From positions 1 to 64,000 of the forward strand of contig JAULBX010025020.1 in assembly GCA_032358255.1 (NCBI GenBank): a stretch of DNA of 64,000 bases. Direction: 5' to 3'. Position numbers and translations under genes: made by a program. Shown one piece after another: positions 25,401 to 36,214 of the stretch. Below the pieces are notes generated by a model. It saw nothing but the letters and a program-made list of their open reading frames with translations. It did not search any database and was not told where the DNA came from. Every line of letters begins with the position of its first letter. Position 1 is the stretch's first letter. The stretch comes from Heterotrichella gracilis (taxonomy: Eukaryota > Sar > Xanthophyceae > Tribonematales > Xanthonemataceae).

Positions 25401-27163
25401 ACGATGCACAGGATGAATTACTGACCCTGCACTCCCTTCTGCCAACAAGATCCAAAGGAACCCCACCTCGTTCAGGCGCTTGCTGCCACTCTCCCCAAAG
25501 GCACGCGTGAAGGCACTGACACCCCCCTCCAGTGCTGAGAAGAACCCCTCGTTCAGGTGCGCAATCAGCTCCAATGAGTTTGGCAAGTCCTCCCACTCAG
25601 CTTCAGCTTCAGCTTGACCATCTGGCCCTATGCAATCACCGGAAAATTACCTTATGGTGGCGGCTTACAGTAAAGTATGGATGATCCAGGGTTGCCACTG
25701 CATTGTACAAACATATACATCCCACCTCAAACTGGCGCATTTAAACTTGCGCTTTAAATATGGTGTCCGCTTACCTGTCTGCCCCGTAAGGCCACTGGCC
25801 CGTGCAATCCGGGCCTGCGTGTCATGCACGTGCTGCACCACCTGGCGCACACTCGCCTCCAGATTGTCTAGGTACTCATCCTGCAAACAACGCAAAGTGT
25901 ACATTTTGAGCATGCTGCACAGGCATGGCACACCACAAAGTGACGCAAGGCTGCCAGCACCACACCCACAGCAATGTGCTACACTTGCCTGCATGCCATC
26001 CAGCGGCTGGCCCAGTACACTGATGAGGTGGGTAAATCGTGCTGCGCTGTGTGGCTCCTCCAGCATGCGCTGCTTCAGCGTATCCACCAGCTGGCGCGCA
26101 CACGCGTCAACCTCAATGGAGATGCGCCGCAGCGAGCCCTGGGCACATCACATGGGGGGCGTTGCATGGCATGCGCAACAAACAAGCAAGCGGAGGTGCA
26201 GCGACCACAGCACAGTCGTGCTCTCCAGTGTGTTGATATGATCTAAAGACCCAGAACTACATATGTGCAGTGCTATGTGATTCAGAAGGTTGCGCCTGCA
26301 GTTCCCTACCTGGTGCCCGTATCGGTCCAGCACTGGTGTTGCCTCCATGTACAGCTGCACCGCCTCCTCCAAATTGCCCTGCTCCAGCTGGCTGCGTATG
26401 CGGGTGGGCAGCTGGAACAGCATCTCCAGCTGCAGCAGCATGGTGCGCACGCCCTTCAGCTCCTCCACCGACTCGTCGTGGTGCTGCATCTTGACGTGCA
26501 TGCCGCGGCTGTCTTCGCCAAACTTGTCTGCATGGATGGGACAGAGGGGTTCAGTGAGGTGTACGGCGCCGTTCCCCCGCTGTGCAAGAGTGCAGGTGAC
26601 TCCCTGGTGTGGTAGCTGCAAGTGTGTGTACAAATTTCAGCGGTCTAAAAGGGTATCTGGTGCCCGCTGACCCTGCACCCACCCATGAGCTGCTGCAGCT
26701 CCAGCATCTTGCTGTCCATGTCAGGCATGTTCCCTTGAACGCTGCGTACGATGTCGGTTGCAGATATGAACTTGCTGTAATTTTCATACACCAGCATCTG
26801 CATGTCAGAGTCCAAGGTCTTCACTTCCACCGACAGGTCAACATGCTTGAGCATCAACTGGTCCAGCCGGCTGGTTGTCAGCAGTTGGCGCACATAGCGC
26901 GCTGCGTCAAAGCCAGACCCGTCCATGTTGAACGCTGCCCTGGGTGCAGCTGCGATGCTTTGCCCCGCACTCAGCCTGCTCGACACACTGCTGCTGCGGG
27001 ATGGAGAGGCTGAGGGCTGGGGGCCACCTGGCTGTGCACTGGGTCCCACTTGACCAGCAGGGTTCTGGTAGTAGCTGGTCAACAAGCTGCGCACACGATG
27101 GGCTTTGTCTTGCAGGTTGCCACCCTCGCCGTCCCCGGTGCTTCCATGCGATGCAGACGACAT
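22411..27163 (-). CDS. VPS51: GARP/EARP tethering complex subunit VPS51
   Basis: This subunit of the GARP and EARP complexes tethers endosome-derived vesicles at the trans-Golgi and recycling endosomes. Thirteen exons: 26683-27163, 26310-26527, 25989-26138, 25775-25880, 25467-25627, 25078-25211, 24818-24925, 24493-24611, 23903-24236, 23532-23767, 23145-23418, 22735-22989 and 22411-22570, giving 911 aa. After about 75 low-complexity residues comes the Vps51 family signature, including MLVYENYSKFISATD in exon 1, with coiled-coil sequence in exon 2. The C-terminal part has the RNPREWQSMVGNSGAGALERNV-like block (residues split here only by name) found in other VPS51 proteins. Intron 3 appears to be GC-AG (donor GCAAGT). 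For exon 9 I used the acceptor ending at 24237, because the next one gives a stop. Confidence 0.92.
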
Positions 27164-28484
27164 GGTGTGTCACTCGCTTGTGCTTACTGAACTCTGAAAG
27201 GTTTGAGAGCCCATGCCTACGGTCATTGTTTCAAAGGTACATATGAAGTTACCAGCCTTTGCAAGGCTCACATATCTTGTTGACGAGCGTTTTGGCAGCA
27301 AATAACGCAGCACACAATGCGTGCAAATATACAACCCGCTAGCTTATAACGTCGCAAACAAACCCACGTCCCAAGTGCTGGCATATGCATGCATGCCATC
27401 GGCGACACAATGTTCAATAACCCCACATGCGTCCGAGGAAAAGAGGCTGGGGTCAGCAACCTGCGCTGCTTATTGGTCGGATCAGGCGAGTGGGATGCAT
27501 TGTGTTTTGGCTGGGAACTGCAGACTTCAAATATGCGGAGTGGAAGTGGAAAGTGTTTAAAATAGGCTTTTTTATTGCTGATAAAATCCCAAATAAAAGA
27601 ATATGCACTGCATTTTGACAAGGTACCTCCTTCAAAACTCCACACTTGTAGACTCCCGCGGGGGTTGCTGTTGAAACAGGCGGCATGCACCCGGTGCTTC
27701 CTGCCTCTTATTGTTACGAACCTTCGAAACCATGGCTTGCATAGCATATGCTATATAGACTTGTGTCAAAGTGGGGACGTCCCGAGAAATTTTCTGACAT
27801 GCGCCATGACCCCCACATTGTGTCAACAGACTTTTAAGTTGACACGGTCAGTTGCTACGAAGGCAACAAACCCCATGCATTCAGACCAGGGAAACCACAA
27901 GCATGCCTACTACAGCTGCAGCATAAAATAAAATGTTAAAACAAAACGATGCTTACACTGGGATTGCATCTTCTTTGATCGTCCGACGTGTGACACCGCA
28001 CTACTGTGTTAGCGCAGTTGCTTGCAAATGACACCCCAACTTGGTGAACATAGGTGAGCACAATCAATCACCCTGCTGCCCCAGAAGCAGGCGCCTTTGC
28101 TCTAGAAAGCAATGGCAAAAGGCTCCATACAGCCCCTCGTGGTATAACCAGGGGTCTCCTTTTTGAACACACGCAAGCATGGATGCATTCGCAACGGAGA
28201 AAGCTGTTGCTCTTTCCCTCTGCACATGTTGACTTGAACGTGCCAATAAGAGCCAGTATCGCCAACACAACCGGCAACGGTACAGGGTGCACATGAAACA
28301 ACTGACAGCACGCAGGGACATTGCTCTTTACACACAAAGTGCAGTCCCTGGTTTGCAAAGTAGCATACTTTGGGCGATATGAAGCAAGCTGCACTGAGGA
28401 TTTGGTCTACACTAGCACTGCAGGAATACCAGCTCCCCCGACTTGGCGCTTTAGGCTGGTATGCAGAATCATCGGTCCAATTCT
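27164..28484. other. VPS51 promoter / PRP19 3' region
   Basis: This 1.3 kb lies between two genes read leftward. Open frames of up to 159 codons (27268-27747, minus) show no motif or family I recognise and look like chance frames. A perfect 14-bp palindrome, ATAGCATATGCTAT, lies at 27741-27754. I see no RNA gene or transposon. Confidence 0.55.
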
Positions 28485-31270
28485 TCATTCACCCATGGCG
28501 TCGCCACCAGAGGCACCAATCCCAAACAGCCGCAAGTTGTGATCCGCTGCCCCCACGAACAATGACCTGGCATCCGCCCCAAACACCACGCTGTATGCTC
28601 CCTGTGCAGGCACAAAAAGATCTCACCAGGTGTGAGAGGCATTGATCATTGTCCCTTGTGTGCACACAGACACAGCACGCAGCAGGGACTAGATTCACAA
28701 CCCACCTTCTTGGGGAGATCAGTGAATGTCTTCACAACCGACCAGTCCTGCTTGACCCCATAGATGCGGGCGTCCTCGCCCCCACACGCCAGGTACTGCC
28801 CACTGAAGTCGAACACCACTGAGGATGTGGGTGCACCCTCGTATGGGGTCAGAGTCTTGAAGTTCTTCACCTTCCGCAGATCCCACAGCTTGATGCCATC
28901 AGACGCAGACGTGGCAAAGTAGTAGCCGTTTTCTGAGAAGGACAGTGAGCTGATGGACCCCGAGTGGCCCTCAAACCTTGCAACGTTCTGCATGGCACAG
29001 CAACTAAACATTACAAGTGCCAGCGATGAGCATTGCACTGGTAGTATATAGTGCGGGTGGAATCAAATACAAAAATCCAGTGTGTACTCACGCTCTGTTG
29101 CCTGACATCCCAAATCCGCACAACTGACTCCTGTGTCCCAGTCCCCAGAATGAGGCCATCAGGATGGAACTGTACGCAGCTGTAGCCCGCCTCCACAGAG
29201 GCATCGCTGACCTGCAGGCCAAAGGGGTATCTTCAAACGCATACTTCGCGACATACTATGGCCAGCAACAGCCAGAGTGCAGAGGTTATCTGCATTGCCC
29301 CTCTGCCTTGCAGTGGCCTACCTGTGTCAAGCAGATGCCCATTGCCAGGTCGTAGAAGCACCAGGTCTTGTCTGCTGATGCTGTGACAAGGAACTGCTTG
29401 GTGGGATGCAGCGTCGCACCCACCACCTCTGCGGTGTGGTCCGTGAAAGTCTGCGTGCACTTGTAGACACCTTCCCCTGCCTGCCAGATGCGTGCAGTCT
29501 TGTCGTTGGACGTGCTGACAACCACGCCTTGGCTGCCCAGGAACTTGACATCTGTAACGAAGAGCAGTTTGATTGACAATGCCATTGATAGCGAGGCCGC
29601 CAAAATGCATATTGTTGGGTAGAGTGGTAGGCAAGAGGTGTAGAGGGAGGCCCAGGGCCACATGGGCTGACCAGGTCAGCCTGACCTAGTTATAAGGGCC
29701 TTCAAGGGCGCAAGGTTCAGAGATGGTACACGCAGTGGGCAAACCTGGCTGGCGCCGTGTGTACAGGGCTAACTGCTCACCTTGGTTTTGGGCGCGAATG
29801 CATAATTTATTTATTTATTACTTATATATGCATTCCAGCAATATAGCCAGGTTAGCAGTCTGTCCTACACGCCTAACACCCTGTACCCTGAACCCTAAAC
29901 TATATTACAATACATCAAGCAAGGCTGGCAACGGCTGCACGGCCTGGCTCCTGTACGCACCTGTGACCTTCTTTGTGTGCCCAGTGAGGGATGCCACCAA
30001 CTGCGCAGCTGCGGTGTCAAACAGCTGCACGGTGGTGTCTGCACCAGCAGTGGCAACCACGCTGCCGTTGTCTGGACTGATGTCAATGGCCAGGATGCCT
30101 CCCTGCACGCGTGCAAGATGAGTTCACCAATGGGTCTCACACCGCATTATGCTATCAGTAGGGTCTTGCAGCAACATAGGGTTTGCCTGTTGCGGATACA
30201 CACCTGTGTCGTTTTGTGCACTGGGAAAGCGCCCACAAGCGCCATTGAGTCCAGCTCCTCTGGGGTGGCAAGGCCTGCTGAGATGGCGCGTTTCTTCCTG
30301 CCCTTGGACAAGCTGCCACTGCACGCGTTCATCTTGGCGATGACATCCTCGGTGATGCCAGTCTTGGCCTGCAGGTACAAATGTGTGGTAAAGGAACGCT
30401 GCGCCAGCGGCGTGTTAATGTATGCATGCTTGCCTGTGGACTGCACCCTTACCTTCTTGGTGGCAGGCACATCCTCTTCCTCCTGCTCTGCTGCCTGCCT
30501 GCCGTTTGCAACCTGTGCAGACAGCTCTGTCTGCACGTTCTGCAGCGCGGCCCGCGCAGCATCCCTTTCCTGAATTAACCGTGCGATCACCCTGCTCGCC
30601 GCATCGTGCTGGTACAGTGCATGACTCAACTCCTGCCTCACTGTGTTCAGGTTCTGTCTCAAGGTGTGGGTTTCCAGCATGAGTGCATCCCATTCCTGCA
30701 GATAAAAGGAACAGCAGTAAGTGGGGGGTTGGTAGGAGTGGATCATCCCGCTAGCCAAACACCAGCAAAACCTGTTGCCCACGTACGTTGTGGAACAGCC
30801 CAAGAAGTCCAGGTACGCTTGTTGCTGGGGAGGGACGAGGCTTGACAATCTACACGCGGCAAAGGAAGCAAGTCAGCTTTCCTGCTTCCATCAGCCAATC
30901 AGGCAAGAGGCTTGTGTACGCCCAACACAAACCTTCGACGACTTCAGCTCAAGCAAATCATCAGCAGACGTCGCCTCCCCAGAGATTGGATCGCGCCCAT
31001 TTTCCTGCAAGATGGTGCGAGCTGTTCGAAACAATCGCCCAAGCCAGAACTCACTGGCGTGCCACTAGTGCATGCATATAAATATACCTGTACATATTTC
31101 TCAATCAGGCTCTTCTCATATAGCTGCCCGGTGACTTTGTTTATGACTGGTTGCTCTGGGACGCTGCCAGATACTGCACAAGGAAGATGGCAAACGTCAG
31201 GGTTAGGTCAGGTCGCCCTGTTCAACGACACGAAGCATGCAAAACCCACAACCGTACTTGAACAGAACAT
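28485..31270 (-). CDS. PRP19: pre-mRNA-processing factor 19 (U-box, WD40 ubiquitin ligase)
   Basis: This is the core of the NineTeen/MAC spliceosome-activating complex and a U-box E3 ubiquitin ligase. Eleven exons: 31258-31270, 31088-31173, 30933-31004, 30787-30849, 30453-30695, 30204-30368, 29961-30102, 29322-29551, 29092-29211, 28706-28987 and 28485-28601, giving 510 aa, the usual length. The U-box spans residues 1 to about 65 ([30 protein letters not shown]). Next comes the tetramerising coiled coil ([21 protein letters not shown]), then WD40 blades such as [11 protein letters not shown] and DGIKLWDL. The first exon is just 13 nt, chosen because MFCS joined to exon 2 restores the conserved family start. 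The gene is divergent from CERK. Confidence 0.95.
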
Positions 31271-31961
31271 GGTGGCCACAGTGCGCCTTTGCCACCAAGG
31301 CTACACCTTGACGGGGAAAAGCTCCTCTAGCGCCTGAAAACGAGCAGCGGATGGGTGCAAGTGTTAAGTGATGGGGGGTGTGTTCAAACTGGCAACAGAG
31401 GCACCGGGCTGGCTATGGCACCGTGCAGGGCAGCGGCAAGGTAGAAAGAGAGGCGTCCGGTTTGGCTGATGGCCGCATAGACACGGAGTCTCGTGAATCT
31501 TGGTGGGCATCCTGCCCCAAACCCCTATTGCAAAGGCTGCCGCCAATCTCCGGCCAGTTAAAATGCCCAGGTATAATGAGTAATAAGCAGGAATAAGACT
31601 ATTTTATGAAATAGAGAACGACCTGCCGCAAAAGGGTTTCGGGTTGAAGATGGAGCCAAAACCTTTGTACGCCCTCTTCGCAGTTTATTCTGGCAACCTG
31701 ATTCTGTCAGTATCCGTGGCAGCAGGCAGGTGTCTTGGTCCATCGCCTTCGGCATGACGACTTTTTGACGACAGCGCATGCCATTCTGAATCCCACCCGT
31801 AATTTCCTGGTTTCTCGAACCAAGGCAGTAGTACTGTATGCGGTGCACCAGCAAACTAAATTAAGAACGAGTTGTTGCGTCGCCCACAAAGGCTCATCAC
31901 CGGGGTTGGTAGCTTGACACTCGGCTGTACGCATGTTACTTCAGTATGATGTCAACACCCT
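31271..31961. promoter_or_regulatory. PRP19 / CERK divergent upstream region
   Basis: About 0.7 kb separates the two start codons. It must contain both promoters and 5' untranslated regions. I found no TATA box, repeat or extra gene that I can support. Confidence 0.5.
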
Positions 31962-34900
31962 ATGAGGCTGACCACGAGCGACCAATCTAGTTCAAGTGTT
32001 CAGCTTTGTACCATCGACCACTCACTCATGTCCGCTCATAAGCTGAGCACACCTTCAGTGGCTGAAACTGCTACTGCTACAGCCACAGCCACAGCAACGC
32101 AGCTCCCAGAGTCTGAAAGCACTCAACTCCTGGTGCCACCGTCGTCTTCCTATAGTGGGACAAGGCGCCAACTGCCAAGGAAGAAAAGTGGGAAATCCCT
32201 CGCTGAGTAAGTGTGGGTTGGACTGGAGTTTTTGGGCAACCCGTGGGTGTAGGCCATGTGGACAGGGCAGGGCATAGTATAAGCGATACCGTTTGAACCC
32301 TGCAGGGCTTTCACTAGCTACAGTGGAGGGCAACCGCCAAGGACAAGCAGTTCAGGTACAGCCCTTCTTTTGCCCTCCAAAGTCTGTATGCGCCATGTTA
32401 CGCATATGCATGCATGTGTAGACCACAACCTCTTGGACAACCTGGTCAGGGCACAAACGATCTCACAGGGTCAAAACAGTTCAGCATCGAGCCTCCGGCT
32501 TTTTTGCCAACCGCGGCCTTACCAGAAAGCAACTTTGAGGTGGAAGGGTCCAATGTGAGGGCTTATTTGACCACCTCGGGGGTTGAGTGGGTACACGTTG
32601 GAAGCTGCTGCCCCTGCTTTGCCCCTGAACCTGGAACTACGTATCTCTGTAAGTATGACTTTGTGTCCAGCCAATTGTTCAAATTGCTTTAAATTGCTTA
32701 TTGTTGAAATTGCAATGTGCCCCCATTGAGCGTCAATCTTCCATGTATGCAGTGCCTTTTGCCGAGGTGCTCTCAGCATCAACTCTCCCTCCAGTGACTC
32801 GGCGAAGGGTGTATAATTGCTGTGGATATCAGGTATGCTTTTTAAGTTTTTTTTTTAAAGTACAGGATCCAGTTCACTACTTGGGCGCCCACACTCTGAA
32901 CAAACTGCAGGTGCATCGGTTTGCGATCCATACGTTTGTGCGATCGACTCGCAAGCCCTGTGTGTGGAAACCAAGGACGCTGGTTTTCAGCACCCCTGAT
33001 GCCGGCCTAGCAACCCAGTGGGTGAGCACCATCAACGCGCTGCTCACGGGACTCACGTCCAGGCCCAAGACGCTGCTCGTGTTCCTCAACCCCTTTGGAG
33101 GGGCGCGCAAGGCAAGGAAGGTGTGGCAGAACGTCGTGCAGCCAATCTTCGAAACAGCAGGTAATTTGGGGATTCTACGCGAATTGATGCGTGCCTCCTG
33201 CCTCCCTACCTGCTGCTATTTAGGAAAGGTGGTGGATATAAAGCCAGCATTTTTCCTTACCCCAGGCATCAAGTGCACAGTGGTGGAGACGCAGCGCCAG
33301 GCGCATGCACTGGATGTGCTGCTGAAGACCGCTGCCCATGACCTGCGGCTGTACGACGGCATTGTGGCGGTGGGCGGGGACGGCCTGTTCCACGAGGTTG
33401 TCAACGGGCTGCTGCGGCTGCGCCAGCAGGGGGAGGAGCATGAGGAGGTGGTGGCCAACCTGAGGATCGGACACATACCAGCGGGGTCCACAGATGCGGT
33501 CGCGTTCTCCGTGCATGGCACAAGGTCCCCCTTGACTGCAGCGCTGCACATTGCCATCGGGGATAGGTGAGGCTGCTGAAATTTCTGTGAAGATTTGGTG
33601 GTTCATCCTCTGACTAGTTCCTGTCATTTAGGACCCCATTAAGGTCATGAGTAGAGCTGGGTGCTGCAGCTCACTGATTTATTGACCTACTGCAATCATG
33701 CACAGCCGCTGTACAGTATGCACTGACAACTTCCACTGCAGTGATTCCTGTTCCTCACCCTGTGGCATGTGGCTGCCAGGCTGCCCTTGGACGTGGTGCG
33801 CGTTGACACCGATGACGGCAACACCGAGTACTGCACCTGCATGCTGTCCTACGGGTTCATGGGGGACCTCATGCGCCAGAGCGAGAAGCTGCGCTGGCTG
33901 GGCCCCATGCGCTACGACGTGGTGGGCGCAAAGGTGCTGTTCCTGGGCCAGTGCTACAAGGGGGAGATGTCGTTCCTACCGCATGCAAGGTGAGGGTTAT
34001 GAAGAAAGGGGTGGGAGACAACATGGCGGATAGTGCAACGTGCATGATTTATTAATTATGTTTTGTTTCGTTGTCTGTTGCATTTTATATGTTATTATAA
34101 AGTAAGATTGGTTATTTTGATTTTTTTGGCTGCTGATCAGGGTGCAAGCACGTTCGTTGGGGATTGCTTCGCGGCTGATTAAAGGTGCCCCCTGTGGCGT
34201 GCAGGGAGTCATCCAACCTGGTGTGCGGCAGCCAGTGCGACCTGTGCCAGGTGGCGCCCTCCGGCTCCAGCACCAACTCGCGCTACTGCCGCCACGCGCA
34301 CCACAGCCTCAAGGAGGCGGCCCAGGACTGGCGCAGCGTGAAGGGCGAGTTCCGCAACATCATGGTGGTCATCATGCCCTGCAGATCCGACAAGTCGCTG
34401 GCGGGCGTGGCGCCCTTTGGCCACCTCACCGATGGGCGCGTGATGCTGGTCATGGTGCACAAGTGCTCCCCGCTGCACTACCTGCGCTTCATGATCAGCC
34501 TGTCAAAGAACGGTACGATATAATGGTGCACTGCACGGCATGGCATTGCATCTCATCTATTCGGTCCATTTGGGTCAAATAGACGGTGGCTGTTGAATTG
34601 TTGAGATTTACTGCCCAAGCACTTGTGTTGTCAATGCCACTGCCACCCCCATGCATTCTATGCATAAGAGTTTGCTATGGCAGGCAGCGTCTTGCTTCTC
34701 GCAAGGAGTTGTCCTTTATGACAGACTTGCACGTGGCTGGAGGTGCATGTAACGTGGCTGAGTTGTGCAAACTCCTGCCTGCAGGTGTGGTGCCCGGCAA
34801 GTTCCCCTTTGTGGAGACGCATGAGGTGAAGGCGCTGCGCTTTGTGCCTGAGGGTGATGAGAGCACCTGGAACGTGGATGGGGAGCTGCTCGCCAGCACA

Positions 34901-34966
34901 ACCATCACGGCTGAGGTGCACCAAGGGCTCATCTCGGTGTTTTCAAGGGGGATAGAGATGGTGTGA
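31962..34966 (+). CDS. CERK: ceramide kinase
   Basis: This lipid kinase phosphorylates ceramide to ceramide 1-phosphate. Eight exons: 31962-32206, 32306-32355, 32469-32648, 32753-33160, 33266-33566, 33780-33989, 34205-34512 and 34785-34966, giving 627 aa (605 if the second in-frame ATG at 32028 is used). The N-terminal third resembles the CERK PH-like region (LPFAEVLSAS; TSRPKTLLVF). The diacylglycerol-kinase fold follows, with NPFGG, the nucleotide loop GGDGLFHEVVNGLL and IPAGSTDA. CGSQCDLC fits the CxxxCxxC motif that sets ceramide kinases apart from sphingosine kinases. The end WNVDGE...FSRGIE also matches CERK. A Thr-Ala repeat lies near the N-terminus. Inside exon 4, 32833-32865 looks like a 33-nt intron but is open in frame. 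The gene is convergent with DEG. Confidence 0.92.
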
Positions 34967-36214
34967 GTGGATGGTGGTGATTCTGCTGTCGAAATGGGAT
35001 GTTCTGCATGTGCACGGTCGAGGACTGGTGGTCCATAATGGTATTTCATATATGGCTGATATTGGCGAGTTCCAATGGGAAGGTACTCACTATACATTTA
35101 TGCAACTAGGCAGAAAAGCTTGGAGCGCCCCTGTCATTTGGCCAATGTGCCCAGCGCAGAGCGGTGCAATGGCCTTCTTCTGTTTATGTATTATCTGACT
35201 GCGTTTTAATGGTAATAATTCAGTATGTTTTGGGTAAGCAGGTGTTCAAACTTTGATCTATGCATAAAGTTTTATGGTGTCTTTCATGTTGCTTGTTGAT
35301 AGACCAGATGCAGTTGTTTATGATAAGTTCAGTTTATAGAAGGTTCTTGCATGTGTCCCATATGATTTGACGGCTTGGAGATGGCAGGAGCCACTGCATC
35401 AGCCTGAGGAGGTCATGGCCTGCATCAGCTTGGGCTGCTGAGTGGTGCAGAGGGCAGGCCATCCTACTTTGAACATTTCCGTGCTGCCAAGCCGATTGTT
35501 TGCCGCATAAAACATATGCGTGACTGTAGTGTTGCAGCGGTAATCTGGTACTGGTTGTCAATTTTACACGTTTACGGGCTTGATCAATCGCTGAATCATA
35601 GCATTGTGTTGACAGCATGTTGGCATCAGGTTGACAGGCCCTGTCTGCCCAGTAGCTAGGGCAGCTACAGAAATGCGTGCATAGTGCCACGGCCAGAAAT
35701 GCATTCACTCAAGTCTTAGAACCACTGGCAATGTTGCAGATGGTCCATTGTCCCTAAGAATCAGACTGACTTGGGCCGCCCTGAACCCCGGTCCGTCTCT
35801 GACCATGATGCCAGAATCTATCCAGTTCAATAGAGTCAACTGCAGTGCACAACCAGTAACATTCACGCACAACCTGCAGGTTGCAGTGAGAGAAGCACTC
35901 AGCAGCAGTGGCATGCACATACCGCTTCCATTGGACTCCCTCACAGCATGACAACGTATGCCTTGCATCTCCTTCCCAACTGATACTGCAACCCATAGTT
36001 ACTATACCCCAATTGGTCAATTTGCAAGTGGAGATAGGCCCAGCAACTGCCTGCCAGCATCCACAGCCAAAGACCCCCACTCTGCTGCTGTGCTGCCCAA
36101 GAGCAATCTGCATTAGCCTGCTCTGCAATTTGGCAGTGGCACCGTCGCCCATTCGCTGCCCTGTTCAACGACCCCTGCTGAAAACTGGCCATGCACCCTT
36201 TGCTAAATACAGGG
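34967..36214. other. CERK / DEG convergent 3' region
   Basis: This 1.25 kb lies between facing stop codons. Frames present are short or are shadows of neighbouring exons. I see no repeat, RNA gene or transposon in it. Confidence 0.55.

Noticed and set aside
27268-27747. 159-codon open frame between VPS51 and PRP19
   Set aside because: Unrecognised, compositionally ordinary noncoding sequence, with a competing frame on the other strand over the same bases.
27741-27754. Perfect 14-bp palindrome as an operator
   Set aside because: AT-rich palindromes built on GCATATGC recur in this DNA; no second site or context supports a binding role.
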